Source: CAVTWH01 sp963850915
Lineage (GTDB): Bacteria; Actinomycetota; Actinomycetes; Mycobacteriales; Micromonosporaceae
Direction: 5' to 3'
Assembly: GCA_963850915.1 (NCBI GenBank)
Contig: CAWKND010000005.1
Location: forward strand, 1 to 64,000
DNA length: 64,000 nucleotides
Below are positions 44,582-55,253 of the stretch, one piece after another (the stretch's first letter is position 1; each line of letters starts with the position of its first letter). A model generated the notes under the pieces. It saw nothing but the letters and a program-made list of their open reading frames with translations. It was not told the DNA's origin and searched no databases. A program made the translations under genes and the position numbers.

Positions 44582-45463
44582 TCATGACAGCGGGGCTTGG
44601 AGCATGCTTTGGCCGTGGCCCTCGGCTCCGTCATAGGTCTGTGCGGAGACGTCGACCACGGTGAACGCGGTCAGGTCGTATCCGCTGACGTCGTAGTCGC
44701 CGCCGCTGGTACTCATGCCGCCTAGCGGGATCATCCGGCCGGTACCCGGGTCGTACAGCCACGCCTCGTAGACCCCTTGCGGCGCGGGCATTCCGGCCAC
44801 CGTGATGCGCAGTTGCTTGCCGTGGCCGGTATCCACGACCTGGGCGCTGCCGCTCGCGCCCTGGGCGGCCGGCGCCTTGGGTGCGAAGGTACCACTGGCC
44901 ACCACCGCCGGTGCTGAGCTGGAATCGTTGTCGCGCAACGCCTGTACTCCCAGCGTCGCGCCGACCCCGAGGACCGCACCGATTAGCGCCACCAGCGCGA
45001 GCCGGACCAACCCGCGCGCTCCCCGCCGCCCCGGCCCAGCCGAGCCCGGACCAGTCGAGCCCGGACCAGTCGAGCCCGGCCTCGTGGAGCCCGGTGCGGT
45101 CGAGTTCGGTCCGTTTGATCCGGATACATGTGAGCCCGGCCCGGCAGAGGTGGGAGGACCCGCGTCCGGCCCGCTGGCACCGGATCCACCGTCCGGCCGA
45201 GCGTGCCGCCCACCCACGTCGGGGCGCGTCGGGGTTGGGGCGGCGCCCAGCGCCTGGGTGGCGATCGCGGCCCACACGTGCTCGGGGGGAGCGGGTAGGT
45301 CGTGCAGCTCCTCGGTCTCGCCACCGAGGCCGGCGACGTGGCGCAGGGTGGCGAGTTCGCTCGCGCAGTCGACGCAGGTGTCGAGGTGGGCGGCGGCGTC
45401 GCCGGTCAGCGGCTCGTCACCGAGCGCCAGCAGCACCAGCTGATCGTGATCCAGGTGCGGCAC
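44582..45463 (-). CDS. Anti-sigma factor (RskA type) with zinc-binding N-terminus
   Basis: A 293-residue membrane anti-sigma factor. An N-terminal ZAS domain (AHLDTCVDCASEL, HxxxCxxC) binds the sigma factor; then comes a long Gly/Ser/Pro linker with GSTGP repeats, one membrane helix (LVRLALVALIGAVLGVGATLG, about residues 150-170) and an extracytoplasmic RskA domain (GVYEAWLYDPGTGRMIPLG). GTG 45463 lies within the end of the sigma gene (47-bp overlap), so the pair is coupled. Confidence 0.9.
   Translation of the reverse strand: MPHLDHDQLVLLALGDEPLTGDAAAHLDTCVDCASELATLRHVAGLGGETEELHDLPAPPEHVWAAIATQALGAAPTPTRPDVGGRHARPDGGSGASGPDAGPPTSAGPGSHVSGSNGPNSTAPGSTRPGSTGPGSTGPGSAGPGRRGARGLVRLALVALIGAVLGVGATLGVQALRDNDSSSAPAVVASGTFAPKAPAAQGASGSAQVVDTGHGKQLRITVAGMPAPQGVYEAWLYDPGTGRMIPLGGMSTSGGDYDVSGYDLTAFTVVDVSAQTYDGAEGHGQSMLQAPLS
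45034..45105 (-). repeat. 15-bp tandem repeats coding the GSTGP linker
   Basis: Imperfect 15-bp units (GTCGAGCCCGGACCA on the plus strand) repeat about four times within the anti-sigma gene, encoding Gly-Ser-Thr-Gly-Pro blocks in the cytoplasmic linker between the ZAS domain and the membrane helix. Linker length may vary between strains. Confidence 0.85.
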
Positions 45464-46037
45464 CGTCCACCTCCCATCGGTCGCGTAGCCGCGCCATGCC
45501 GCGGCGCAGGTGACTTTTCACGGTACCCAGCGGGAGCCCGGTGACCGCGGTGATCTGTTGATGCGTCAGGTCGTCGTAGAACGCCAGCTCCAGTACGCGG
45601 CGCTGGTCGGGTGGCAGGGTGGCCAGTTCGTCGGCGACCACGAGCCGCTCGACCAGCCGGTCACTCACGCCGTCCTCGATCGGCACCTCGGCGACCTGGC
45701 GGGATGCGTCGGTTGCCCGGTTCTGCCGGCCCATCTCGCGCAGCCGATCCACCACTTTGCGTCGGGCGATGCCCAGCAGCCAACTCAACAGGCTGCCCTT
45801 GGCCGGGTCGTAGCTGGCCCGCGCCTGCCAGGCGGCGACGAAGGTGACCTGGGTGACGTCCTCGGCGTCGGCGGTGTTGCGCAGCGTCGCGAGGGCGAGG
45901 TGGTGGACGGAGGGGCCGAAGCGGTCGTACGCATCGCGCAGGGCGCGCTCGTCTCCGGTGCGGAACCGGTCGCCGATTCCGTCGTCCGGAGACGTGCCGG
46001 ACCGCGGCGGCTGGGCCGTCACAATCGCTGCCCCCAC
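45417..46037 (-). CDS. ECF RNA polymerase sigma factor (SigK/group RskA-controlled)
   Basis: A 206-residue ECF sigma: region 2 (LRDAYDRFGPSVHHLALATL, DAEDVTQVTFVAAW) and region 4 (LPPDQRRVLELAFYDDLTHQ, TVKSHLRRGMARL). GTG start at 46037; a second GTG follows five codons later. The overlapping RskA-type anti-sigma gene identifies it as an envelope-responsive factor. DUF4397 and sortase genes lie divergently and may be its regulon. Confidence 0.92.
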   Translation of the reverse strand: MGAAIVTAQPPRSGTSPDDGIGDRFRTGDERALRDAYDRFGPSVHHLALATLRNTADAEDVTQVTFVAAWQARASYDPAKGSLLSWLLGIARRKVVDRLREMGRQNRATDASRQVAEVPIEDGVSDRLVERLVVADELATLPPDQRRVLELAFYDDLTHQQITAVTGLPLGTVKSHLRRGMARLRDRWEVDGAAPGSRSAGAAGAR

Positions 46038-46224
46038 GTGAACACACCTGACTCTAACCCGGTCCCGGAGGCGTGGTGTGCGCCACCGTCCGCACAGTCC
46101 TTCGCTGCCGGTACCCCGAATGGATGCACTTCGGCGCGGAAATGTTCGCGCTCCGCGACCGCATCCACCGACTGGCGGGCGGCCGTATCAACGGCGTAAA
46201 CCCTTCACGGCTCAGGAGGATCAG

Positions 46225-47079
46225 ATGCGCTTCCAGCTCCTCACCCGCGCCACCATCACCCGCACAGTGATCGCGGTCGCTCTCGCCGGGGCGGGGTCGG
46301 CGCTCGCGCTCGCCGCCGCCGGCCCGGCCGCGGCGGCCGACGAGTCCATGGTTTCGGTGGTACACGGCATTCCCGGCCAGGACGTGGACGTCTACGTCAA
46401 CGGCACCAAGACACTCACCGACTTCAAGCCGGCCACCGTTGCCGGACCGCTCAAGCTGGCGGCCGGCACCTACGACATCGCGCTGACCAAGCCGGGTGAC
46501 CCGGTCACCAGCGCGATCCTGGAGAACAAGACCGTCGCGGTACCGGCCGGCAAGAACCTCAGCCTGGTGGCGAACCTGGACACCGCCGGCAAGCCGGCAC
46601 TCAACGCGTTCGTCAACGACACCTCGACGATCCCGGCCGGGATGGCCCGACTGACCGTCCGGCACACCGCGCAGGCGCCCGCCGTGGATGTCCGCGCCGG
46701 TGGCAAGGTGGCGTTCGCCAACCTGACCAATCCGAACGAGGCCAAGGCGAACCTGCCGGCCGGCTCGATCAGCGCCGACGTGGTAGCCGCCGGTACCAGC
46801 ACGGTGGTCATCGGGCCGGCAACCCTGAACCTGAAGGAGGGTACGTCCACGATCGTCTACGCCATCGGATCGCTGGACGCCAAGTCCCTCGCGCTCGTGG
46901 CGCAGACCATCGACGGGCTGGGTTCGGCACCCGCTGGCATGCCCGCCGGCACCGGTGGCCAGGCCCGTACCGGCGTCGCCAGCTGGTGGTACCTCGTCGC
47001 GGGCGCCGGCGTACTGCTGGTCGCCGGCGGCCTCACCCGCTACGCGCTCACCCGACGCACGGTCGCCCGCAGCCGGTAA
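46225..47079 (+). CDS. DUF4397-domain surface protein
   Basis: A 284-residue protein: signal peptide ending AAA/DES near residue 38, two DUF4397 beta-sandwich units (VSVVHGIPGQDVDVYVNG..., ARLTVRHTAQAPAVDVRAGG...), a Gly-rich stretch, a C-terminal helix (WWYLVAGAGVLLVAGG) and an Arg-rich tail. That end resembles a sorting signal, but no clear LPxTG precedes it. Strong AGGAGGA site. TAA overlaps the sortase ATG, pairing the two. Confidence 0.88.
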   Translation: MRFQLLTRATITRTVIAVALAGAGSALALAAAGPAAAADESMVSVVHGIPGQDVDVYVNGTKTLTDFKPATVAGPLKLAAGTYDIALTKPGDPVTSAILENKTVAVPAGKNLSLVANLDTAGKPALNAFVNDTSTIPAGMARLTVRHTAQAPAVDVRAGGKVAFANLTNPNEAKANLPAGSISADVVAAGTSTVVIGPATLNLKEGTSTIVYAIGSLDAKSLALVAQTIDGLGSAPAGMPAGTGGQARTGVASWWYLVAGAGVLLVAGGLTRYALTRRTVARSR

Positions 47080-47816
47080 TGGCCTCCGATGACCTGCCCT
47101 CCGGCGGCGTGCTCGCCGGCGGCGTGAACAACGAAGAGAACGGCTCCGGCGCACCCCTTCTGAGGGTGCGCCGGAGCGCACCGTTGCTGTTGACGGTGGC
47201 CGGGCTGGTGGTACTGCTCGTCGCCGGCCTGATCTGGTGGCAGGCCCAGCCCCCACCCAACGTCGGCGCCGCCACGGCGACCGCGCTGGCCGGTACACCG
47301 ACTCCGGCTCCGTCACCGGCCGGCTCGGCACCGGTCGCGTCGGGCGCGCTGCCGTCCACGGCTGCCGAACTGGCCCCGGTGGCACTGAGCATGCCGACGA
47401 TCCACGTGACGGCCAAGGTGGTACCCACCGGGGTCGATTCGTCCGGGCAGTTCGACGTACCGCCGAGCGTGGACACGGTCGGCTGGTACAAGTTCGGTCC
47501 CGGCCTGGCCGCGACGGCCGGCTCGGTGGTGATCGGCGGGCACGTGGACAGCGCCGCGCAGGGCGAAGGTGCGTTCTTCCGGCTGCGCGAACTGCACCCG
47601 GGCGACCGGCTGACGGTCACCGGCGCCGACGGCGCGGCACACCCCTACCAAGTCGTCTCCCGGGAGGAGTACCCCAAGACGACCATCGATCTAACCAAGT
47701 ACTTCAGCTGGACCGGAGCACCCCGGCTGACTCTCATCACGTGCGGCGGAAAGTTTAACGACAACACCCGCCACTACCAGGACAACGTGGTCGTCACCGC
47801 CGTCCCCGCTCCATGA
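47079..47816 (+). CDS. Class F sortase
   Basis: A 245-residue class F sortase: N-terminal membrane helix (residues 35-58), a Pro/Ala/Ser-rich stalk, then the catalytic domain with His in VIGGHVDS, Cys in LTLITCGG and Arg in NDNTRHYQDN. It attaches surface proteins to the cell wall. Coupled with the DUF4397 gene by TAATG overlap, which suggests that protein is its substrate. Confidence 0.92.
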   Translation: MASDDLPSGGVLAGGVNNEENGSGAPLLRVRRSAPLLLTVAGLVVLLVAGLIWWQAQPPPNVGAATATALAGTPTPAPSPAGSAPVASGALPSTAAELAPVALSMPTIHVTAKVVPTGVDSSGQFDVPPSVDTVGWYKFGPGLAATAGSVVIGGHVDSAAQGEGAFFRLRELHPGDRLTVTGADGAAHPYQVVSREEYPKTTIDLTKYFSWTGAPRLTLITCGGKFNDNTRHYQDNVVVTAVPAP

Positions 47817-48030
47817 TCACAGTCATTGAGGTCGAGTACTTCCGTGCCGCTGCCGGCTGTGGCGCGCTGAGGCTGCCCTGTGTTCACGTTCCGGGAGATC
47901 TACTACCCGGGATCACCGCGACAGAAATCTGCCCTACGGCCATATGGGCGCCAGTCATCACCTGGGCCGGCGGTCACGGACCCGGTTCGGTAAGCCGAAT
48001 GATCGCCGGGCCGGGCCGCTCCGCCGGGCG

Positions 48031-49827
48031 TTATTTGCCGGTCTCCTTCACGCTGGACACCGGTTGGCCGCCCGCACAGTGAACCGTGATGTCGCTCTTA
48101 TGGCCCGGCTTGTTGAATGTGAGCTTCGCCTGCGGGGCGGGGCCGGGGTGGTAGTCCGAGACCGTGTACCCGGTCGCCGGTGCGGCGTCGAGAATCTGGG
48201 CGTTGAGGCCGTTACAGCTCACGTCCACGGTACCGCCGACGGAGACCACGGTCGCGTACGCCGAGGTGCCCGGCGCAGGAGAAGGGGGAGGAGAACCTGG
48301 CGGCGGAGGCCCGGGGGGTACCGAGGCCGAAGCTCCGTCAGCCGGGAGCGAGGGCTGGCCGGATCCCTGCGGGGCGGACCCATTACCGGCAAGTGGGGGT
48401 GCCGCAGCAGGGGTGGGCGTGGGTGCCGAGCCGGTCCCACCCGCGGTCGTTGGGGTGGTACCGGCGCCCGGTAGGACGACCTGTTCGCCGCCGGGAGTAG
48501 CTGCGGGGGTGGCACCCGAGGCTCCGGCCCGATGCGCTGGGCGAGTGAGCGCCGCCGCGGCGGCGACCACGGCAAACAGCGCCATCAGCGTGGCCATTAC
48601 GAGTATGGCCGTCCGGCGCCGGCGTGCTGCCCCGTCGCCATTGGCCGCGGCTTCGCCGACCGCACCCTCTCCGCCCGCCGCTCCGTCTCCGCTCGTAGCG
48701 TCGACGCCCGGGCGGACGGCCGAGGCCCGGTAGCGCGCCAATGCGTCCGCTGCATCCGCGTCGATACGTGGATCGCTCGCCGGTGACCGGTCGACGGCCC
48801 GCGCGTGATCTGACCGTGGGATCCGCCGTGGCAGCCCGCCGGCGGCCTCCGCTGCGGCGAATGCGGGCGCCGCATCAGCTCCAGCCGGGGCGTCGGCGCT
48901 GAGCGCGGCGGTGTCGACGGCGAGCTGCTCGGTGGGCTGGCCGGCGTCGTCGTCACTCGGCCCGGTCACCACCCCCGCGGCCCGGGCGAGCACTTCGGCG
49001 ACGTCGGCTGCCGAGGGCCGGGAGCCGGGGTCCTTGGTCAGGCACCGATTGCAGACGTCGTTCACCTCGGGCGGCACACCGTCGGTCGTCGGCAGCAGCG
49101 CCGGCTCGACGTACATGTGGGCGGCCACCATCTGCGTGGTGGTCTCCGCCTCCCAGGGCAGCTGGCTGGTCAATGCCCGGTAGATGAGCAGTCCGAGGGC
49201 GTACACGTCGGAGGCGGGTACGACGGTGTTGTCGATGAGCCGCTCGGGTGCAAGATAGGCGGGGGTACCCAGAACTCGCCCGTCCAGCTCCAGCTCGGCC
49301 TCGCCGACGACGGCGGCGATCCCGAAGTCGAACACCTTCGCCCCGGACGGGGTGAGCATCACGTTGCCCGGCTTGACGTCCCGGTGTACGAGTCCGCGGG
49401 CGTGCGCGGCGGCCAACGCGGCGGCCACCTCCGAGCAGATGCGCAGCGCAACCCGGGGCTGGATGGGTCCGGCGGCCAGCCGCTGGGCGAAGGTACGCCC
49501 GGGCAACAGCTCCATGACCACGTACGGGACCGGCTCGCCGGCCTCGTCGACCGATTCGCCGTAGTCGTAGACGTTCGTCACGTGCGGGTGCCAGATTCCG
49601 GCCGCCGCCTGCGCCTCGGCCCGGATCCGCTGGCGGGCCTGCGGTGTCGCCGCCTGCGGACCATCCAGCACCTTCACCGCGACCGGCCGATTGAGTACCT
49701 GATCGTGGGCACGCCAGACGACGGACATGCCACCCGCCCCGAGGCGATCCTCGAGGCGGTAGCGACCGTCGAGTACCTGCGAGACCTGCACGGCTCCACT
49801 CTGCCCACACGCTGGCGGTTGAAACAT
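48031..49827 (-). CDS. Membrane Ser/Thr protein kinase with extracellular tail
   Basis: PknB-type kinase: GAGGMSVVW glycine loop, Lys in VAVKVL, HRDVKPGN catalytic loop, DFG, and GTPAYLAPER activation segment (kinase about residues 20-280). A charged juxtamembrane region leads to one helix (ILVMATLMALFAVVAAAAAL), a long Pro/Ala/Gly-rich stalk and a 70-residue extracellular domain with two Cys. Start is uncertain: ATG 49827 is used, GTG 49791 is possible. The tail does not contain PASTA repeats. Confidence 0.9.
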   Translation of the reverse strand: MFQPPACGQSGAVQVSQVLDGRYRLEDRLGAGGMSVVWRAHDQVLNRPVAVKVLDGPQAATPQARQRIRAEAQAAAGIWHPHVTNVYDYGESVDEAGEPVPYVVMELLPGRTFAQRLAAGPIQPRVALRICSEVAAALAAAHARGLVHRDVKPGNVMLTPSGAKVFDFGIAAVVGEAELELDGRVLGTPAYLAPERLIDNTVVPASDVYALGLLIYRALTSQLPWEAETTTQMVAAHMYVEPALLPTTDGVPPEVNDVCNRCLTKDPGSRPSAADVAEVLARAAGVVTGPSDDDAGQPTEQLAVDTAALSADAPAGADAAPAFAAAEAAGGLPRRIPRSDHARAVDRSPASDPRIDADAADALARYRASAVRPGVDATSGDGAAGGEGAVGEAAANGDGAARRRRTAILVMATLMALFAVVAAAAALTRPAHRAGASGATPAATPGGEQVVLPGAGTTPTTAGGTGSAPTPTPAAAPPLAGNGSAPQGSGQPSLPADGASASVPPGPPPPGSPPPSPAPGTSAYATVVSVGGTVDVSCNGLNAQILDAAPATGYTVSDYHPGPAPQAKLTFNKPGHKSDITVHCAGGQPVSSVKETGK

Positions 49828-49954
49828 AGGATGCAGTGCGCCAAGCGGTGCAGTGCACGGCGTGTCACGACTGTCGCCTGCCGTCTGTACCCGCGCGGTC
49901 CCGTCCACATGGGTGACGGCCGCAGTCAGGCCGCCGAGGCTGGGCGCCCTTCGG

Positions 49955-50173
49955 TCAGCGGGTGTTCGCGGGGCCGGGCGGTTCGGCCGCTCCGCGGTGG
50001 CGTCGGTCGCCGGATGTGGCGGGCGGTGCCGGTGACGGTGGCGGCCACGAGGCGGCGATCAGGGCGTCGAATTCCACGCGTGCCAGATCCTCGTCGCTGG
50101 TGATGAGGTCGGTGAAGGTCTCATCGAACCAGCGGTCCCATTCCGGGGACAATCCCGTACTCGGCCGTGCCAT
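49955..50173 (-). CDS. Small conserved-looking protein of unknown function
   Basis: A 72-residue protein starting MARPSTGLSPEWDRWFDETF with a patterned acidic helix (TSDEDLARVEFDALIAASW) and a Pro-rich tail. The sequence looks coding, and similar WF(D/E)xxFADL-type short proteins occur in actinobacteria, but I cannot name the family. Downstream of the Hsp20 gene, same strand. Confidence 0.5.
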   Translation of the reverse strand: MARPSTGLSPEWDRWFDETFTDLITSDEDLARVEFDALIAASWPPPSPAPPATSGDRRHRGAAEPPGPANTR

Positions 50174-50228
50174 CTCCGGTCACCACCCGCTCATCCGTGC
50201 TTTTCCGTGCCGATCGGTTCCGCTCGGG

Positions 50229-50675
50229 TCAGGCCTCGATCACTTGTGCGTCGGTCGCCTGGCGGCCTGCGACGCTGACCTTGCGGGGCTTGGCCCGCTC
50301 CGCGATCGGGATCCGCAGTACCAGGACACCGTTGTCGTAGGACGCATCGATGCGCTCGGTATCGAGTGCGTCGCCGAGGAACATCTGCCGGGAGAACACC
50401 CCGAGAGGTCGCTCGGACAGTTGAACGACGGCCTGGTCGCCGAGGTTGACGGGCCTGCGCTCAGCGCGGACGGTCAGCACGTTGCGTTCGACGTCGATGT
50501 CGATGGCGTCGCGGTCGACGCCGGGCAGGTCGAACGCGATCACGAACTCGTCGCCGTTGCGGTAGGCGTCCGCGGGCATCGTCGTCGGTCGTGACCACGT
50601 GCCGGTCTGCGGCACGCCGAACAACTGCTGGGCGAGCCGGTTGACCTCGGTGAAGGGTTCGCTGCGCATCAACAT
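50229..50675 (-). CDS. Hsp20/alpha-crystallin small heat-shock protein
   Basis: A 148-residue small heat-shock chaperone with the alpha-crystallin domain from ADAYRNGDEFVIAFDLPGVD to the C-terminal GVLVLRIPIAE. Start chosen at ATG 50675, eight bases after GGAGG; the ATG nine bases upstream has no site. It prevents aggregation of unfolding proteins. Divergent from a putative regulator gene with paired inverted repeats between them. Confidence 0.93.
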   Translation of the reverse strand: MLMRSEPFTEVNRLAQQLFGVPQTGTWSRPTTMPADAYRNGDEFVIAFDLPGVDRDAIDIDVERNVLTVRAERRPVNLGDQAVVQLSERPLGVFSRQMFLGDALDTERIDASYDNGVLVLRIPIAERAKPRKVSVAGRQATDAQVIEA

Positions 50676-50735
50676 GGGTTCCACCTCCAGTAGGTATCGA
50701 CTAGGTCATCAATGCGCGGTAACCTCTTTCTAACA

Positions 50736-50780
50736 TGTCGTCGTTCCGATGACAAGTGAAATGTCAACGAAGAGATGACC
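50736..50780. promoter_or_regulatory. Two inverted-repeat operators between Hsp20 and its putative regulator
   Basis: TGTCGTCGTTCCGATGACA (50736-50754) has 8-bp arms TGTCGTCG/CGATGACA with one mismatch around three bases. A second, weaker copy of the same plan starts at 50762 (TGTCAACG-N3-AGATGACC), exactly 26 bp later. Both sit between the -10 regions of the divergent genes. Not the HAIR element of HspR. Confidence 0.6.
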
Positions 50781-50812
50781 TCAACTGTTCGATCACGAAT
50801 CAGGGGCACTGC

Positions 50813-51472
50813 ATGCCGGCTCGAGCCACCACCGCGAGCACCGCACCAACCCACCACTCAACAGACCCCGGCCCGCTCGCGACCGCGGGCGCGACGATCA
50901 CCACCGCGATGACCGCGGTCGCCGACGGCACCCCGATCAGCGCCACCGACCTGCTCACCGCGCTCGCGCGACTGCACTGGATACGGACCGAACTCGCCAC
51001 CGTCGAACCTGCCCTGATCAGTGCCGCCCGCGAGGCCGGCGTCAGTTGGCAGGCACTCGCACCCGTACTCGGCGTCGCTAGCCGCCAAGCCGCCGAACGA
51101 CGTTACCTACGCCTGGTACCCCCCACCGAGCCCGGCGCCGCGACCCGAGATGGCCGCGTCCGCGCCGAACGGGACCGTCGCGCCGGACAGCGCGCCGTCA
51201 CCCGATGGGCCAACGACAACACCGCCGATCTGCGCCGCCTCGCTGGCCAGATCACCGCACTCAGCGACCTCGGCGCCGCCGCCGCCGCACCCGTGCGCCG
51301 CCTGCACGACGCCCTCGCGGCGCCGGACGCGGGCACGCTGCCCGGCCTACTCGCTGACACCCAGCGACACCTGGACGGCCACCCCGAGCTTGCCGGTCAG
51401 ATCGGCTCGATCACCGCCCACGCCGAGCAACTCAAACACCGCACACAACAAGCCCGCGACGCCACACCATAG
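50813..51472 (+). CDS. Putative HSP18-type transcriptional regulator
   Basis: A 219-residue protein: a flexible N-terminus, a helical region with a probable HTH (WIRTELATVEPALISAAREA, then GVSWQALAPVLGVASRQAAERR), then a basic, helix-rich C-terminus. Proteins of this layout next to Hsp20 genes are annotated as HSP18 regulators in actinobacteria; the name is from recollection. It is divergent from the Hsp20 gene and probably binds the repeats at 50736. Confidence 0.7.
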   Translation: MPARATTASTAPTHHSTDPGPLATAGATITTAMTAVADGTPISATDLLTALARLHWIRTELATVEPALISAAREAGVSWQALAPVLGVASRQAAERRYLRLVPPTEPGAATRDGRVRAERDRRAGQRAVTRWANDNTADLRRLAGQITALSDLGAAAAAPVRRLHDALAAPDAGTLPGLLADTQRHLDGHPELAGQIGSITAHAEQLKHRTQQARDATP

Positions 51473-51548
51473 ACGTCGCGTCCAGTCGAGTGCGGGGGCG
51501 AGTTTGCCGTGGCTTGCCTACCCGCAATCGAAGCGGGCACACATTCGA

Positions 51549-53279
<1,731 letters not shown>

Positions 53280-53559
53280 TCGTATGGAGTTGGGTCGCGC
53301 CTGCTTGTCACGGGTGAGCCGCGTTGGGGAGGATCTCCTCTCGATTCCCCCATCGCCTGGAGCTGCGGCTTTACCCGCTACTACGACCCACAAACGGCTG
53401 AGTCCTGGCGGCAGGCCGCTACGACGGACAAGTCATCGAAACCTACGCCCGAGCCAACTCGTAGCAACGCGTCGCGTTGACGGCCTCGCTGCTACGCCCG
53501 TCAGGGTCCGGTGGTGACGAGTTCGTCGGAGCTCGGAGGACGGCTTCGCTGTGGGTAGC

Positions 53560-53871
53560 TCAGCCGGTGCCGTGTTGCACCGGATAGTGGATGACGACCA
53601 CACCGCCGGTGGCGTAGTTGGCGACATCGGCGGTCACCTGGCGGCCCTGCGGCGACGCTCTTGCCGCTGTCATCGCCGCAGCGTCAGCGAACTCGGCTTC
53701 GAAGACCGCGAAGTACGGCGTCTGTCCCTGCGTCGCTGCCACGTCGAAGCTGTAGCGCCACGCGAGCAGGCCGGGCAGGCGGGTGACCAGCGGGAGGTGG
53801 TTGGTCACGTAGTAGTCGCGGAAGTGGTCGGGATCGACGGGTTCGGGGTACAGGACCATCAGCTTGTGCAT
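53560..53871 (-). CDS. EthD-like small dimeric alpha-beta barrel protein
   Basis: A 103-residue EthD-family protein: MVLYPEPVDPDHFRDYYVTN with the conserved HLPL(V) helix and the closing VVVIHYP strand. ATG 53871 has GGAGG at good spacing. These proteins accompany oxidative degradation pathways, often as small cyclases or helper proteins; role here unknown. Confidence 0.85.
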   Translation of the reverse strand: MHKLMVLYPEPVDPDHFRDYYVTNHLPLVTRLPGLLAWRYSFDVAATQGQTPYFAVFEAEFADAAAMTAARASPQGRQVTADVANYATGGVVVIHYPVQHGTG

Positions 53872-53932
53872 GACAAACCTCCGTTGAGCAGCGGGCGGGC
53901 AAAGCATCCCGGGGACGCCTCTGACGCGGCCG

Positions 53933-54694
53933 TCATGGGCGCGTCCTGTCCAGCCAGTCGGTGATGAGGGGCAGGGCGTCGCTGAGGGTGTCGGCGCGGT
54001 GGTGTGCACCGGCGAGTTCTTCGTCGGGGTGGGTGGTGCGGAGTGCGATCACCGTCATGCCTGCGGTGCGGGCCGCTGCTACGCCGGCGGGAGCATCCTC
54101 GATCACGAGGCAGTCGGGCGCCGGCACGTTGAGGAGCTGGGCCGCGCGTAGGTAGCCCTCCGGATCGGGTTTGCCGCGTCGGACCTGGCTGCTGTCGACC
54201 AGGATCGGAGGATCGGGTAACCCGCCTGCGCGGAGGCGGTGCAGGACCGTGGGTGTTCGGCCTGAGGTGACGACGCCCCACGGCCGGTCCTGCAGCAAGC
54301 GCAACACCGCGGGGGCGTCGGGGTACACGGGAAAGCTGCCGGCTTCGTGGGCCATGAATTCCTTGATCAGCCGGTATTCAGCGGCGGCGTCGAGTTGTGG
54401 CGCTACTACCTGGATGGTGTCGACGGGCCGGCGGCCATGGGTGTGTGACCAGACCAGGTCTGGATCGAGGTTGCGGTGGGTTGCCCATCGGCTCCAGATC
54501 CGGCGGTATGCGGGGTACGAGTCGACGAGCACGCCGTCGACGTCGAACAACACTGCCCTGTCGGTAGGGCTCGCGGCAATGTCGTGGAGGTGATGGAGCC
54601 CTTCGTGCGCGACCGCCGACGTTGTCAGGTCGCCGAATCGCAGACCACACGATTCACCGTAGTGGCCCTTTTCCGGCAAGGGTGGGAGGGCCAT
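53933..54694 (-). CDS. HAD-superfamily hydrolase (phosphoglycolate/phosphoglucomutase type)
   Basis: HAD subfamily I hydrolase: motif I FDVDGVLVDS, motif II VTSGRTPT, motif III Lys in RRGKPDPEGYL and motif IV VIEDAPAGVAAA. About 253 residues from ATG 54694, with roughly 45 residues before motif I that lack similarity, so the true start may be further downstream. Probably dephosphorylates a sugar phosphate. Confidence 0.85.
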   Translation of the reverse strand: MALPPLPEKGHYGESCGLRFGDLTTSAVAHEGLHHLHDIAASPTDRAVLFDVDGVLVDSYPAYRRIWSRWATHRNLDPDLVWSHTHGRRPVDTIQVVAPQLDAAAEYRLIKEFMAHEAGSFPVYPDAPAVLRLLQDRPWGVVTSGRTPTVLHRLRAGGLPDPPILVDSSQVRRGKPDPEGYLRAAQLLNVPAPDCLVIEDAPAGVAAARTAGMTVIALRTTHPDEELAGAHHRADTLSDALPLITDWLDRTRP

Positions 54695-54815
54695 CACACC
54701 GCCAGGCCCTGCAGTCGGCCGACCGCGTGGACGGCCGGTGCCGGCCCGATCGACAGATCCATACTCATTTTGGTGTACAGCGCAGTGCGTAGACACCTCA
54801 CGGAGTCACCCCTGT

Positions 54816-54833
54816 CGCTTCGGAAATAGAATC
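54816..54833 (+). promoter_or_regulatory. HxlR-box 1 (upstream of HxlR gene)
   Basis: CGCTTCGGAAATAGAATC. The same 18-mer with one mismatch recurs at 55254 and a degenerate copy at 55280. Location before both the regulator and its target gene suggests direct autoregulation. Confidence 0.65.
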
Positions 54834-54886
54834 AACACACGGGACGGTACTGTATCGAAGATCGAAGCATCAAGAGGGGGCAGGCG

Positions 54887-55231
54887 ATGACGGTGCCCAG
54901 GCCGGGCCGGCCGGTACGAGGATCGAGTACCGGGCGACCGCTCATGGCCGCCCTGGACCTGTTCGGCCGCCGCTGGAACCTGCGCATCGTCTGGGAGCTG
55001 CAGCACGGGCCGGTCGGGTTCCGCGCGTTGCAGCAGCGCTGCGACAACATGTCCTCCAGCGTCCTGCGGCAACGGCTGACCGAGCTTCTTGACGCCCACC
55101 TCGTCGCCCAGGAGCCGGACACGACCTACGCGCTCACCGATCTGGGCCGCGGCGTCTACCAGGCATTGCGTCCGCTCGCCCGCTGGTCCGACGGGTGGGC
55201 CTCGGCCCTGGACGAGGGCGGCGAAGACTGA
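54887..55231 (+). CDS. HxlR-family transcriptional regulator
   Basis: A 114-residue winged-helix protein of the HxlR family: ALDLFGRRWNLRIVWEL, GFRALQQRCDNMSSSVLRQRL and the ARWSDGWA tail. It is a dimeric regulator that often responds to reactive carbonyls or thiol oxidants. It precedes the CMD and PhzF genes and shares an 18-bp operator motif with them. Confidence 0.92.
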   Translation: MTVPRPGRPVRGSSTGRPLMAALDLFGRRWNLRIVWELQHGPVGFRALQQRCDNMSSSVLRQRLTELLDAHLVAQEPDTTYALTDLGRGVYQALRPLARWSDGWASALDEGGED

Positions 55232-55253
55232 TCCTGTGAAGCGCCACCTCTGG

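Noticed and set aside
50676..50812. HAIR (HspR) or CIRCE (HrcA) element upstream of hsp20
   Set aside because: Neither CTTGAGT-N7-ACTCAAG nor the CIRCE inverted repeat is present; other repeats are reported instead.
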